A DNA stretch of 64,000 nt from Bacteroides bouchesdurhonensis. GTDB lineage: Bacteria; Bacteroidota; Bacteroidia; Bacteroidales; Bacteroidaceae. The stretch lies in contig NZ_LT707006.1 in the NCBI RefSeq assembly GCF_900155865.1, positions 2,334,577 to 2,398,576 of the forward strand, read 5' to 3'. The notes beneath the pieces were generated by a model that saw only the letters and a program-made list of their open reading frames with translations, was not told where the DNA came from and did no database searches. Position 1 is the first letter of the stretch; every line of letters begins with the position of its first letter. The translations under genes and the position numbers were made by a program. This document shows positions 1-8,473 of this stretch, piece after piece.

Positions 1-618
1 ATGCTTGGTCTGCCTGTAGAAAAACCAAACAAGAATCTATTTGAGTTGGATTATGTGGGAATTAAAGCTTCCCAATTCTCATTTAATCGTTTGCAGAAAG
101 CCGATCCTGTGTTAGGAGTAGATATGGCATCTACAGGAGAAGTTGGTTGTATCGGAAGCGATACTTCCTGTGCCGTTCTTAAAGCTATGCTTTCTGTCGG
201 GTATCGTATTCCGAAGAAGAATATTCTGTTATCAACCGGAACTATGAAGCAGAAAGCCGATATGATGGACGCCGCCCGAATGTTGGTAAACAAAGGTTAT
301 AAGCTTTTCGCAACGGGTGGTACTCACAAGGCACTCATTGAAAATGGTATTGAGAATACGCTTGTCTATTGGCCGAGTGAAAATGGTCATCCGCAAGCTT
401 TGGAAATGCTTCATAACAAAGAAATAGATATGGTAGTCAATATTCCGAAGAACCTGACTGCCGGAGAACTTGATAACGGATATAAAATCCGTCGTGCAGC
501 TATCGACCTGAATATTCCGTTAATTACTAATGCGCGTTTGGCAAGTGCATTTATTCAAGCTTTCTGTACAATGGGTATTGATGACATTGCTATTAGGAGC
601 TGGGAAGAATATAAGTAG
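1..618 (+). CDS. carB: Carbamoyl-phosphate synthase large subunit, C-terminal part (5' end outside window)
   Basis: This is the last 205 residues of CarB (normally about 1070), which makes carbamoyl phosphate from bicarbonate, ammonia and ATP for arginine and pyrimidine synthesis. The stretch PVLGVDMASTGEVGCIG (residues about 36-52) matches the end of the second ATP-grasp unit. The remainder, with LLSTGTMKQK and LFATGGTHKAL, is the MGS-like allosteric domain. Position 1 happens to be an in-frame ATG, but the family length shows it is an internal methionine. A terminator follows the stop codon. Seen: the motifs; known: the family function. Confidence 0.95.
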   Translation: MLGLPVEKPNKNLFELDYVGIKASQFSFNRLQKADPVLGVDMASTGEVGCIGSDTSCAVLKAMLSVGYRIPKKNILLSTGTMKQKADMMDAARMLVNKGYKLFATGGTHKALIENGIENTLVYWPSENGHPQALEMLHNKEIDMVVNIPKNLTAGELDNGYKIRRAAIDLNIPLITNARLASAFIQAFCTMGIDDIAIRSWEEYK

Positions 619-652
619 ATAGAAACGATAAATTGTTGTTTTTAAGTTGTAT

Positions 653-685
653 GGTCGTTTCCGGGATTTCGGAGGCGACCTTTTT
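653..685 (+). terminator. Intrinsic terminator of carB
   Basis: The arms GGTCGTTTCCG and CGGAGGCGACC pair over 11 positions (two G-U pairs) around a 6-base loop and are followed by TTTTT, 35 bases after the carB stop. Confidence 0.8.
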
Positions 686-719
686 GTTTAGTGATTCTAA
701 AAGCACTGGTTTACATAGA

Positions 720-758
720 CTAAAGCTATGCTTTAGGAACCGTAAAGCATAGCTTTAG
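720..758. repeat. Perfect 16-bp inverted repeat
   Basis: CTAAAGCTATGCTTTA (720-735) and its exact reverse complement (743-758) flank the loop GGAACCG. No T-run follows on the plus strand, so this is not an ordinary terminator. A partial extra copy of the AAAGC motif follows at 763-770. Confidence 0.75.
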
Positions 759-819
759 CCTTTTAAAGCAATACTTTATAATTGATGGGTGCAAGGTGCA
801 CTTTTCTCAGCCTTTCTTT

Positions 820-860
820 CACACACACACATACACGTACGCGCACGTGCGTACGTGCGA
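820..860. repeat. Alternating purine-pyrimidine tract with 9-bp hairpin
   Basis: A CACACACACA run passes into ACGTACGCGCACGTGCGTACGTG. CACGTACGC (834-842) pairs with GCGTACGTG (849-857) around the loop GCACGT. Strict pyrimidine-purine alternation over about 40 bases is the type of sequence that can adopt Z-form or cruciform DNA. Confidence 0.6.
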
Positions 861-1432
861 TGAGTATCTCTACTGTTTTTCATACTTTGCTGATCGATTT
901 GGTCAGGTAAGTGTTTGAATGCTATCTTTTTCATCTTGTTTCGGTATCTATGTAGCTACAGATGATTTATTTATTTGATTATAACATGATAAGAACAGTG
1001 CAGTCGACATCCGTATTTGTTATGGCTCACCTTACTTATATACGCGCGTGTGTGTGATATATAGGGGGCTGAACTATTGCACCTACTGTACCCTTATGAT
1101 GGTTCATTACTATTCAACCATTTCAGTTATGCAGCATAAATATTCAATGTTATTCTTTGTTTAATATGATTAGTGATGATAATTTTCAATAATACAATGA
1201 GAGAAGAAAATCTATCATTATGTGTTTGGCTTTTATAAAAGAGTAGCTTAAGTATGGAAAGTCGAAAATTATAAAGATAAGTTGATAAATAACTATAAGT
1301 AAGTAGATTTACTAGAATGATCGGGTGGAAATTCGAGGATAGAAAAATACGGGATAAAAAGAATTTTGGTCTATAAGTTGTGTAATTGCATTATTTGCCG
1401 TATCTTGCATAAATATTATATAAAAGAGAAAA

Positions 1433-2485
1433 ATGGGAATGGATAACCATGTTGTTATTATGGCAGGCGGTATTGGTAGCCGTTTCTGGCCGATGAGCAC
1501 ACCAGAATGTCCAAAACAGTTTATAGACGTGATAGGGTGTGGAAGAACGTTGATTCAACTGACGGTAGATCGCTTTAGTGGTATCTGCCCACTAGAAAAT
1601 ATGTGGGTAGTGACATCTGAAAAATATATTGATATTATCCGAAAACAATTGCCTGAAATTCCAGAAAGTAATATTTTGGCAGAACCTTGTGCACGCAATA
1701 CTGCACCTTGCATTGCTTATGCTTGTTGGAAAATAAAGAAGAATCATCCGAATGCTAATATGGTGGTGACTCCTTCGGATGCACTGGTAATTGATACGTT
1801 TGAATTTCGTCGGGTAGTGGAGAAAGCACTTCGTTTTACAGATAAAAGCAGTGCTATTGTGACATTGGGGATTAAGCCGACTCGTGCTGAAACAGGTTAT
1901 GGATATATTGCCGCCGGAAATATGCTCCAGACTGATAAAGAGATATTTACTGTTGATGCATTCAAGGAAAAACCGGATAAAGGTACTGCTGAGGTTTATT
2001 TGGCAGAAGGGAATTTTTTCTGGAATGCAGGTATTTTTGTTTGGAATGTTCGTACTATTACTTCAGTAATGCGTGTTTATGCTCCAGGTATAGCACAGAT
2101 ATTTGACCGTATTTTCCCGGATTTCTATACTGAAAAGGAAAATGATTCTGTGCGGAGATTTTTTCCGACTTGTGAAAGTATCTCGATAGACTATGCTGTG
2201 ATGGAGAAAGCGCAGGAAATTTACGTACTTCCGGCTTCCTTTGGTTGGTCGGATTTGGGTACATGGGGTGCTTTAAGAGGATTATTGCCGCAGGATACAT
2301 CTGGAAATGCTACGATAGGACCTGACATTCGTTTGTATGACAGTAAAAACTGTATAGTGCACGCAAGTGAGGAAAAACGGGTAGTGGTTCAAGGACTGGA
2401 TGGGTATATCATTGCAGAAAGAGATAATACACTACTTATTTGTAAGTTGGAAGAGGAACAAAGGATTAAGGAGTTTTCACAGTAG
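1433..2485 (+). CDS. manC: Mannose-1-phosphate guanylyltransferase
   Basis: This enzyme makes GDP-mannose from mannose-1-phosphate and GTP in the cytoplasm, feeding GDP-fucose and polysaccharide or glycan synthesis. The nucleotidyltransferase signature AGGIGSRFWPMS (residues about 12-23) with PKQF follows the start. NTAPCIAYA, GYGYIAAG, FKEKPD, WNAGIFVW and FGWSDLGTWG are the further conserved blocks of the family. At 350 residues it is the single-domain type, without the C-terminal phosphomannose isomerase domain of bifunctional enzymes. The ATG at 1433 follows AAAAGAGAAAA; a second in-frame ATG two codons later is also possible. It appears to be transcribed alone, with a terminator 60 bases downstream. 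Confidence 0.92.
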   Translation: MGMDNHVVIMAGGIGSRFWPMSTPECPKQFIDVIGCGRTLIQLTVDRFSGICPLENMWVVTSEKYIDIIRKQLPEIPESNILAEPCARNTAPCIAYACWKIKKNHPNANMVVTPSDALVIDTFEFRRVVEKALRFTDKSSAIVTLGIKPTRAETGYGYIAAGNMLQTDKEIFTVDAFKEKPDKGTAEVYLAEGNFFWNAGIFVWNVRTITSVMRVYAPGIAQIFDRIFPDFYTEKENDSVRRFFPTCESISIDYAVMEKAQEIYVLPASFGWSDLGTWGALRGLLPQDTSGNATIGPDIRLYDSKNCIVHASEEKRVVVQGLDGYIIAERDNTLLICKLEEEQRIKEFSQ

Positions 2486-2544
2486 TGCTTCAATTCTTAA
2501 AATCAGCTTGATTTTTACAGGAAAGAATATCATCATTTCAGTTT

Positions 2545-2593
2545 ACTCTGTTGAGATTAGAATTTATTCATCTTCTCAACAGAGTTTTCTATT
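2545..2593 (+). terminator. Intrinsic terminator of manC
   Basis: ACTCTGTTGAG (2545-2555) and CTCAACAGAGT (2575-2585) form a perfect 11-bp stem with a 19-base loop, then a T-rich tail. Confidence 0.75.
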
Positions 2594-2731
2594 TTTTATG
2601 TTGTCATGTTGTGTGAAAGGAAAGTAAATAATATTCTTCTTTGCTATTTTAGTCAAATAGAAATATAATACCCAAATTTGCTAATTACGTTCAATTCCAA
2701 TTGTAAATAGTACGTTTTAATAAGATTCTTT

Positions 2732-2739
2732 TAAATTTG
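2732..2739 (+). promoter_or_regulatory. Putative -7 element for the AraC gene
   Basis: TAAATTTG fits the Bacteroides -7 consensus TAnnTTTG and lies 44 bases before the start codon of the AraC gene. No TTTG is found at the expected upstream spacing, so the call rests on one box. Confidence 0.4.
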
Positions 2740-2783
2740 TAGATCAATTATCGATTTATATCTATAACAAACATTGCATTTTA

Positions 2784-3605
2784 ATGATAGATACTGACAT
2801 ATCATATCTTCCTTTGAATAGGCATGAAGCATATACGAAAGAAGGTTTCGCCGGACTCTGTACAAGTGGAACTGCTATTATAGAAGTTTTCTCAGTTAGT
2901 CATCAAATATCAAAAAACGATATTGTTACTATATTGCCACTACAACGGGCTATGATCCGTGATATTAGCGATGATTTTTCTATGACATTCTTTAGATTTG
3001 ATAAGGCTATGTTTATTGATATAATGAGTAGCTTGGGGAAAATAACTCCAGATTTCTTTTTTTATATGCGAAGAAAAGTCAGCTATAGTTTAAGTGATAG
3101 TGAAGTTCTAAGATTTCTTGATTATTGCAATATTATCGCTTTTCGGATTAACAATGATGATCCTAATTACCGTAATGAAACTGTTCTTCATTTGCTTCAG
3201 ATTTATTTCTGGGACTTTTATGTATCATTCCTTAAAGAAGCAAATGGCTGTAGCAGCTATTTTGCAAATTCTAACAAAGAAAACATTGCAATAAAGTTTG
3301 CTATGTTAGTTGCTGAGCATTATCGCAATTCACGTGAGGTTGCTTTTTATGCTGCCAAATTATGCATATCGCCCACTTATTTGACTAAAGTAATTCAAGA
3401 AATGAACGGTCAGTCTCCTCATGAGCTAATTGCGGATTATGTGATCATTGAGATAAAAAAAATACTTCGAAATCCTCTTATTGACATCAAGAGTGTGGCC
3501 CAGCAAACCAATTTTGCTAGTCAATCGTCATTAAGTCGTTTTTTTCGCCAGCAGACAGGAATGTCTCCGTCGGAATACCGTCGTGCGATTCATATAATAC
3601 GATGA
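2784..3605 (+). CDS. AraC-family transcriptional regulator
   Basis: 273 residues. The C-terminal 100 residues form the double helix-turn-helix of AraC proteins: AAKLCISPTYLTKVIQEM is the first HTH, and VAQQTNFASQSSLSRFFRQ with GMSPSEYRR is the second. The N-terminal part (about 1-170) looks like the cupin-type sensing half of one-component regulators but has no motif that names a ligand. The start follows an AT-rich leader with a -7-like box. The gene lies 58 bases upstream of a hybrid histidine kinase on the same strand. The two could be co-transcribed and work together, but that is inference; the regulator has no receiver domain of its own. Confidence 0.88.
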   Translation: MIDTDISYLPLNRHEAYTKEGFAGLCTSGTAIIEVFSVSHQISKNDIVTILPLQRAMIRDISDDFSMTFFRFDKAMFIDIMSSLGKITPDFFFYMRRKVSYSLSDSEVLRFLDYCNIIAFRINNDDPNYRNETVLHLLQIYFWDFYVSFLKEANGCSSYFANSNKENIAIKFAMLVAEHYRNSREVAFYAAKLCISPTYLTKVIQEMNGQSPHELIADYVIIEIKKILRNPLIDIKSVAQQTNFASQSSLSRFFRQQTGMSPSEYRRAIHIIR

Positions 3606-3663
3606 GATTTGAGATTGAATGCTGAATGATTATTAGTGTATTTATATAAAAACATCATATGAT

Positions 3664-6390
3664 ATGAAACAAAACAAAGAAGATTCTTACAAAAGTGATA
3701 AAGAGTATTTTGAGGAGAAAATGTCAGAGTTACTGGCGGATCAAATCTTGTTTTCGGAGAGTGTTTATAGTCATTTGCCGATAGGGATTGAAATATATGA
3801 TAAGGAGGGTCTTCTGCGTGGTATCAATCATCGAGCTCTGGAGATATATGGAGTGGATAATGCTTCTTCGGTTGTAGGAACAGTAAATCTTTTCAATAGT
3901 CCATATGTAGATGATAAACTTAGAGTTAGTATAGAAAACGGAGAAGAGATAACATTGGAATTTGAGTATGATTTCGATCGGATAAATAGAGGATATTATT
4001 CTTCTCGTCATCAGAATACTATCATATATGAGGTTAAAATTGTTCCTGTCCGTAATAGGAATGAAGTTATTTTAGGGTATATGCTCCTTACTAACGATGT
4101 AACTGCTACAAAGGAAGCGGAATTTCGTACAGAAGAAAACAAGAAGAATCTGGAGATGGCTATGGAGGCAGCAAATATGTCTTCTTGGGTATATGATTTA
4201 CAGAATAATGAATTCAATTCATTACATGGAAATACTATTGCCAAAGAAGGTATGAAATTGGAAGAGTTACAGAAAAAACTACATCCGCAGGACTATGTTC
4301 AATTGACGGAACTTTTTCAAAAATTGGTCAGAAAAGATGTGGAGCAAGGGCAAATTACTGTGCGAGCCTTTAATGAGCAGGAGAATCAATATCGTTATTA
4401 TGAAAGCCGGATGCGTCTTTCATCTGAACACTTGGGAAAATTATTAATTGTTGGAACGCAGTTAGATGTTACTGAAAAGATACAGTTGGCTAAAAAAACG
4501 CAAGAGTTGATTGCTAAACGTGAACTGGCGATGAAGGTTAGTAATATTGTTCATTGGGATTTTGATGTTCCTTCTCGTAGTTTTGAATCTTTCAATGATC
4601 CGATCAATGATTACATTCCAGGCAGATTATTAACTTTGGAGGAATATATGGATGTAATTCATCCGGAGGATCAGTCAATTGTTTGGGATGCTCTTCAATC
4701 TATGGCGATAGGTAAAGAAATCAATGTAGATTTTATATGTCGTATGCAAACTAAGCATGACGATACTTGGCAGTATTGTAATGTGATTGGTGTTCCATTT
4801 GAAAAAGATGATAGGGGAAATGTAATTCGTTTCACAGGATTACGGCAGAATATTTCGAAACAGCACCAGTTAGATGAGGAACTTAGAGAACGAAATTATA
4901 GAATGGAGCTTACATTCAAGACAGTTGGTATGTCTTATTGGGTGCTTGACTTGGATACCAAAAAGTTTCATGCATTCAACGATCCGGTGAATGACTATAA
5001 TCCGGAAAAGGAAATTTCACCGGAAGACTATCTACTTGTCACGTTTCCAAATGATGTGGACGTTGTTCGCGAGAATATTGAAGGGATGCTTCAGGGTATT
5101 AATAAGGAATTTAATTTTCAATATCGATCCAGGACTAAATGGGATCAGGAATGGCAAACCTATATTGTAACCGGAATTCCAGCAGAAAAGAATAAGAAAG
5201 GGGAAATAATTCGCTATACAGGTATTGCATTCAATAACACGAAATGGGAGAAAATGGCTAATGAATTGAAAATCCTGAAAGAAAAGGCAGAACTTTCTGA
5301 CAGGATAAAGTCTGCATTCTTAGCTAATATGAGCCATGAAATACGTACGCCTTTGAATGCTATTGTTGGATTTTCAGAATTGTTGGTGGATTGTAATGAT
5401 CCGAACGAGAAAAAAGAGTATATGGATATCATTGAATTTAATAATGAATTACTACTCCGTTTAATCAATGATATTTTGGATCTTTCTAAGATAGAGTCGG
5501 GGATTCTTGAACGTAAGAGGGAAAAGTTTAATCTGCGTAGAGTATGTAGTGAATTATGTGCGACAATTCAACAAAAGATAACTAATCCGGATGTCGAATT
5601 TAGAACAGCTTCCGGTCCGGATTGTAAAGTGTACTTAGATCCGAATCGACTCAAACAGGTATGGATGAACTTTTTGACTAATGCTGTAAAATGTACTAAT
5701 GCTGGGTTTATCAGGATGGGGTATACTGTTGAACAAGGAGGTATTCGTATTTATGTGGAAGATTCGGGAGTCGGTATTCCACATGAATTACAAGACAGAA
5801 TATTCGGACGGTTCCAGAAACTTAACGATTTTGCTCAGGGAACCGGATTGGGATTGGCAATTTCCAAGGCTATTATTGAAGGAGCTAATGGAAAGATAGG
5901 TTTCACTTCAGAACCAGGGGTAGGATCTACTTTCTGGGCATGGATACCTTGCGAAGTAGAGATATTGGATAGTAATGATGAAGGTGATTCAGACTCTTCA
6001 TCGCAACTTGTTTTCAGGGATCTTCATGAAAATGGAAGTAAATTGAATATTTTACTTGCCGAGGACAATGATAGCAATTATATGTTGGTGAAAAGTATTC
6101 TTAAGGATTATCATCTCAATCGGGTATGCAATGGAATAGATGCTGTACGAAATGTACTCGATGGAAAATACGACTTTGTCATTATGGATATGAAAATGCC
6201 AATTATGGGAGGACTAGAAGCAACACGTAAAATTCGGGAATTCAATTCTGAAATACCTATTATCGCGCTTACTGCCAATGCATTTGATTCTGATAGAGTA
6301 AGTGCCATTGAGGCCGGATGCAATGCATTTCTTACAAAGCCTGTGAAGAAACATCAGTTGCTTGATTTGTTTGCAAGAAATGGCGGTTGA
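3664..6390 (+). CDS. Soluble multi-PAS hybrid sensor histidine kinase
   Basis: 908 residues with no signal peptide or membrane segment, so the sensor is probably cytoplasmic. Four PAS-like units (about 20-155, 160-275, 285-400, 410-525) are each followed by a PAC-type ending. Units three and four share the phrases NDPINDY and NDPVNDY and look like an internal duplication. The HisKA domain carries the phospho-acceptor H558 in MSHEIRTPLN. The ATPase domain has N669/N673, EDSGVGIP and GTGLGLAIS. A C-terminal receiver (about 790-905) carries phospho-acceptor D842 in IMDMKMP and the conserved K in FLTKPVK. Unlike Bacteroides hybrid two-component systems there is no fused AraC output domain. The AraC gene just upstream may serve, or the output is a separate phosphotransfer protein. 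Confidence 0.9.
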   Translation: MKQNKEDSYKSDKEYFEEKMSELLADQILFSESVYSHLPIGIEIYDKEGLLRGINHRALEIYGVDNASSVVGTVNLFNSPYVDDKLRVSIENGEEITLEFEYDFDRINRGYYSSRHQNTIIYEVKIVPVRNRNEVILGYMLLTNDVTATKEAEFRTEENKKNLEMAMEAANMSSWVYDLQNNEFNSLHGNTIAKEGMKLEELQKKLHPQDYVQLTELFQKLVRKDVEQGQITVRAFNEQENQYRYYESRMRLSSEHLGKLLIVGTQLDVTEKIQLAKKTQELIAKRELAMKVSNIVHWDFDVPSRSFESFNDPINDYIPGRLLTLEEYMDVIHPEDQSIVWDALQSMAIGKEINVDFICRMQTKHDDTWQYCNVIGVPFEKDDRGNVIRFTGLRQNISKQHQLDEELRERNYRMELTFKTVGMSYWVLDLDTKKFHAFNDPVNDYNPEKEISPEDYLLVTFPNDVDVVRENIEGMLQGINKEFNFQYRSRTKWDQEWQTYIVTGIPAEKNKKGEIIRYTGIAFNNTKWEKMANELKILKEKAELSDRIKSAFLANMSHEIRTPLNAIVGFSELLVDCNDPNEKKEYMDIIEFNNELLLRLINDILDLSKIESGILERKREKFNLRRVCSELCATIQQKITNPDVEFRTASGPDCKVYLDPNRLKQVWMNFLTNAVKCTNAGFIRMGYTVEQGGIRIYVEDSGVGIPHELQDRIFGRFQKLNDFAQGTGLGLAISKAIIEGANGKIGFTSEPGVGSTFWAWIPCEVEILDSNDEGDSDSSSQLVFRDLHENGSKLNILLAEDNDSNYMLVKSILKDYHLNRVCNGIDAVRNVLDGKYDFVIMDMKMPIMGGLEATRKIREFNSEIPIIALTANAFDSDRVSAIEAGCNAFLTKPVKKHQLLDLFARNGG

Positions 6391-6406
6391 TCTGAAATGG
6401 TTATAT

Positions 6407-6436
6407 ACGGGACAGCGTAGTCTGTCCCGTTCTTTC
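6407..6436 (+). terminator. Terminator-like hairpin after the histidine kinase
   Basis: ACGGGACAG (6407-6415) and CTGTCCCGT (6422-6430) form a perfect 9-bp stem with a 6-base loop, followed by a short T-rich stretch. It lies 17 bases past the stop. Confidence 0.6.
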
Positions 6437-6570
6437 GAACCAGTTGCTTGAGGGTTTGTAAACCATAGAATATTCTTGACTTGTTTCCGTATCCGATAGC
6501 TATTCCTTTTCTTATGCTATGAATTCTATACCATATCCTTCTTCATGTAAAATACTAGTGACGGGCTCGT

Positions 6571-8328
6571 TTATTTGATAACTTTCACTCCTTTGGGAGC
6601 TTTTATCGTTGATTTGACAGAACCATCGTTTCTTTGCTCATGGTGTATCTTGATGATGCCGTAGGGAGTAGGGAATGTACCTTCTGCCCATTGTAGATCA
6701 CCCAGATGTGGTTCTATTTTTACTACTTTGCATCCTGGTTCTATCACTTTTACTCCCAATACATATTCGCTCAGATAAGAGGTGGGACCGGAAGCCCAGC
6801 CGTGGCAGAAACTATGGCGATACCCTTTGTAACAGTAGTTGCCATAACTTTTATGTACGTCCACCTTACCTTTAGGGACAATTTCGTCAATGCGGGCGGC
6901 GTTTTTAATCCATTCGATGTTGAAGTCTTCCCAAAATGAAGTGGCTCCTAAATCGAGCATTGCTCCCCAGAATTCGCGGATGCGATTTAATGCATTCGTA
7001 TAATCGCCTGCGGCAGCCATTGCTTTTAGCATATAATAACCATAGAAAGTGGAGAAATTCTTAGAACCACCTATTGATAAAACTTCGTTGTTGGCTTTTT
7101 CCGGATCCATTAACCCTGATAAGGTCATCAAAGCAGCTGCCTGTTTTGAATGATTGGGCTCAGGCCGATAGGTACGTAATCGAACAGCGGCATCTCCGCA
7201 CTTCTTCGCCATTTCGTTGTCTTTGAGTATGGAAAATAGTTCTTTGCCGCAATCCATTGCCTGCACCATCAATGCTTGTAATCCGGCATCAACTCCTTTT
7301 GGGTTTTCGCTGGATGGCCAATCCAGAAATCGCATTCCGTCCAATGTTTCTTTTCCGTTTGCATCTATTTTAGTCAATAGATGATTAATAAGTTGTGTCA
7401 GGTAAGTTTTTTGCTCTTGTAGGTAATCTAAATTACCTTGATAAAAATACCAGTCACGATGAATAATGATCCACCACAAAGAATACGAACTGATACCGTT
7501 CATCCATGCAGGAACAGGGGTAGCATCGCGAATAAGATCGAGACTTTTAGGAACGACTTCATTGTAACCGAATACTGTATTGACAGTCATTACTTCCGGG
7601 TGAAGGTCGCCCACCCATACCAGACGGTCACGTTTGATGGCATCCCAAAGATATTCTTGCATATTGAGATGTACGGTATATGCTCCAGTCATCCAAATAT
7701 CGTTTAAGCGTTCGTCATTGCAACGGAATGAACCTAAATAAGGGACATCACGATAATTAAATATAGCAAGTACTTCTTTTAATTGCAGTTCAACATCAGT
7801 GTCAAGTAAATCAATACGTACAAAGCGGAATCCTGAATTTCCAACCTCCAATACGCCTAACCAAGGAAGTTTGAGTTCAAAATCGCGCATAGCGTGGTCA
7901 TTGCTTGCACCATTTTCTCCATCAATATCGCACATGGCTTCACTAACGGATTCACCGAAACGAATTCGTATTTTAATTGGTGTATTATTGGGGGATTGGC
8001 CTGTAACAATTTGAACTCCTCCTTGCAATTCCCGTCCAAAGTCGAGTAGGATTGAGGCTGTATCAGTAGTTGTACTGCGCATTCGGCAGACATTTTCGCT
8101 ACCTAAGATGGATTGCCTGATACCGGTACGCATCAAGTTTTGTTCATCGTTGACTTGTGCAGTTGTGTTGTTACTTTTCCAGACAATACGAGTGGGGGAT
8201 ATATAGCTTCGTATGCGTGAGTCTTGTTGTATAGGAGTGTCTTTCCATACAGGGGGGAGTTGATGTTTTTGGGCTATGCCCATTTGTGCTGAAATTAATA
8301 AAACGATAATAAAATATAGTTTTTTCAT
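6571..8328 (-). CDS. Secreted alpha-L-rhamnosidase-like glycoside hydrolase (GH78-like)
   Basis: 585 residues with a signal peptide (LYFIIVLLISAQMGIAQ), so it probably acts in the periplasm. The middle has the six-hairpin (alpha/alpha)6 signature of bacterial rhamnosidases: DAIKRDRLVWVGDLHPE, then WWIIIHRDWYFYQGN, and WPSSENPKG further on. HSFCHGWASGPTSYL and VIEPGCKVVKIEP match the end of the barrel and the C-terminal beta domain. The start is shorter than in full GH78 enzymes, with only one N-terminal beta-sandwich-like region. Substrate specificity cannot be read from the sequence. It is a single gene with its own promoter and a palindrome at the predicted transcription start. The neighbouring AraC gene (8474-9367) is also on the minus strand and could regulate it. 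Confidence 0.78.
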   Translation of the reverse strand: MKKLYFIIVLLISAQMGIAQKHQLPPVWKDTPIQQDSRIRSYISPTRIVWKSNNTTAQVNDEQNLMRTGIRQSILGSENVCRMRSTTTDTASILLDFGRELQGGVQIVTGQSPNNTPIKIRIRFGESVSEAMCDIDGENGASNDHAMRDFELKLPWLGVLEVGNSGFRFVRIDLLDTDVELQLKEVLAIFNYRDVPYLGSFRCNDERLNDIWMTGAYTVHLNMQEYLWDAIKRDRLVWVGDLHPEVMTVNTVFGYNEVVPKSLDLIRDATPVPAWMNGISSYSLWWIIIHRDWYFYQGNLDYLQEQKTYLTQLINHLLTKIDANGKETLDGMRFLDWPSSENPKGVDAGLQALMVQAMDCGKELFSILKDNEMAKKCGDAAVRLRTYRPEPNHSKQAAALMTLSGLMDPEKANNEVLSIGGSKNFSTFYGYYMLKAMAAAGDYTNALNRIREFWGAMLDLGATSFWEDFNIEWIKNAARIDEIVPKGKVDVHKSYGNYCYKGYRHSFCHGWASGPTSYLSEYVLGVKVIEPGCKVVKIEPHLGDLQWAEGTFPTPYGIIKIHHEQRNDGSVKSTIKAPKGVKVIK

Positions 8329-8375
8329 ATAAAAGAAATAAGTTATTTGAATAAAACAAAGGCATTAATTGATGA

Positions 8376-8401
8376 ACTGTTTAAACAGTGGCACAAATAT
8401 A
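8376..8401 (-). promoter_or_regulatory. Promoter -7 element and operator-like palindrome of the rhamnosidase gene
   Basis: On the minus strand TATATTTG (plus coordinates 8394-8401) matches TAnnTTTG, with TTTT at the -33 spacing (8421-8424). Directly downstream, where transcription should start, is the perfect 14-bp palindrome ACTGTTTAAACAGT (8376-8389), a plausible repressor site. Confidence 0.55.
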
Positions 8402-8473
8402 TAGAAAATTTTCAGATGAAAAAAAGTGTAAGCGAAAACATTGATGTGAAGTATGAAATTAATGTTATGATAC

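Larger units (their letters stand above)
686..1432. other. Long non-coding gap between carB and manC
   Basis: About 750 bases with no credible ORF on either strand. It holds a perfect 16-bp inverted repeat (720-758), a CA/GT-rich alternating tract with a 9-bp hairpin (820-860) and a second alternating tract (1037-1056). The rest is AT-rich. I found no full TTTG-N19-TAnnTTTG promoter for manC here. Confidence 0.6.

Noticed and set aside
820..832. CA repeat as a phase-variation tract
   Set aside because: It lies far from any start codon or promoter, so length changes would not switch a gene directly.
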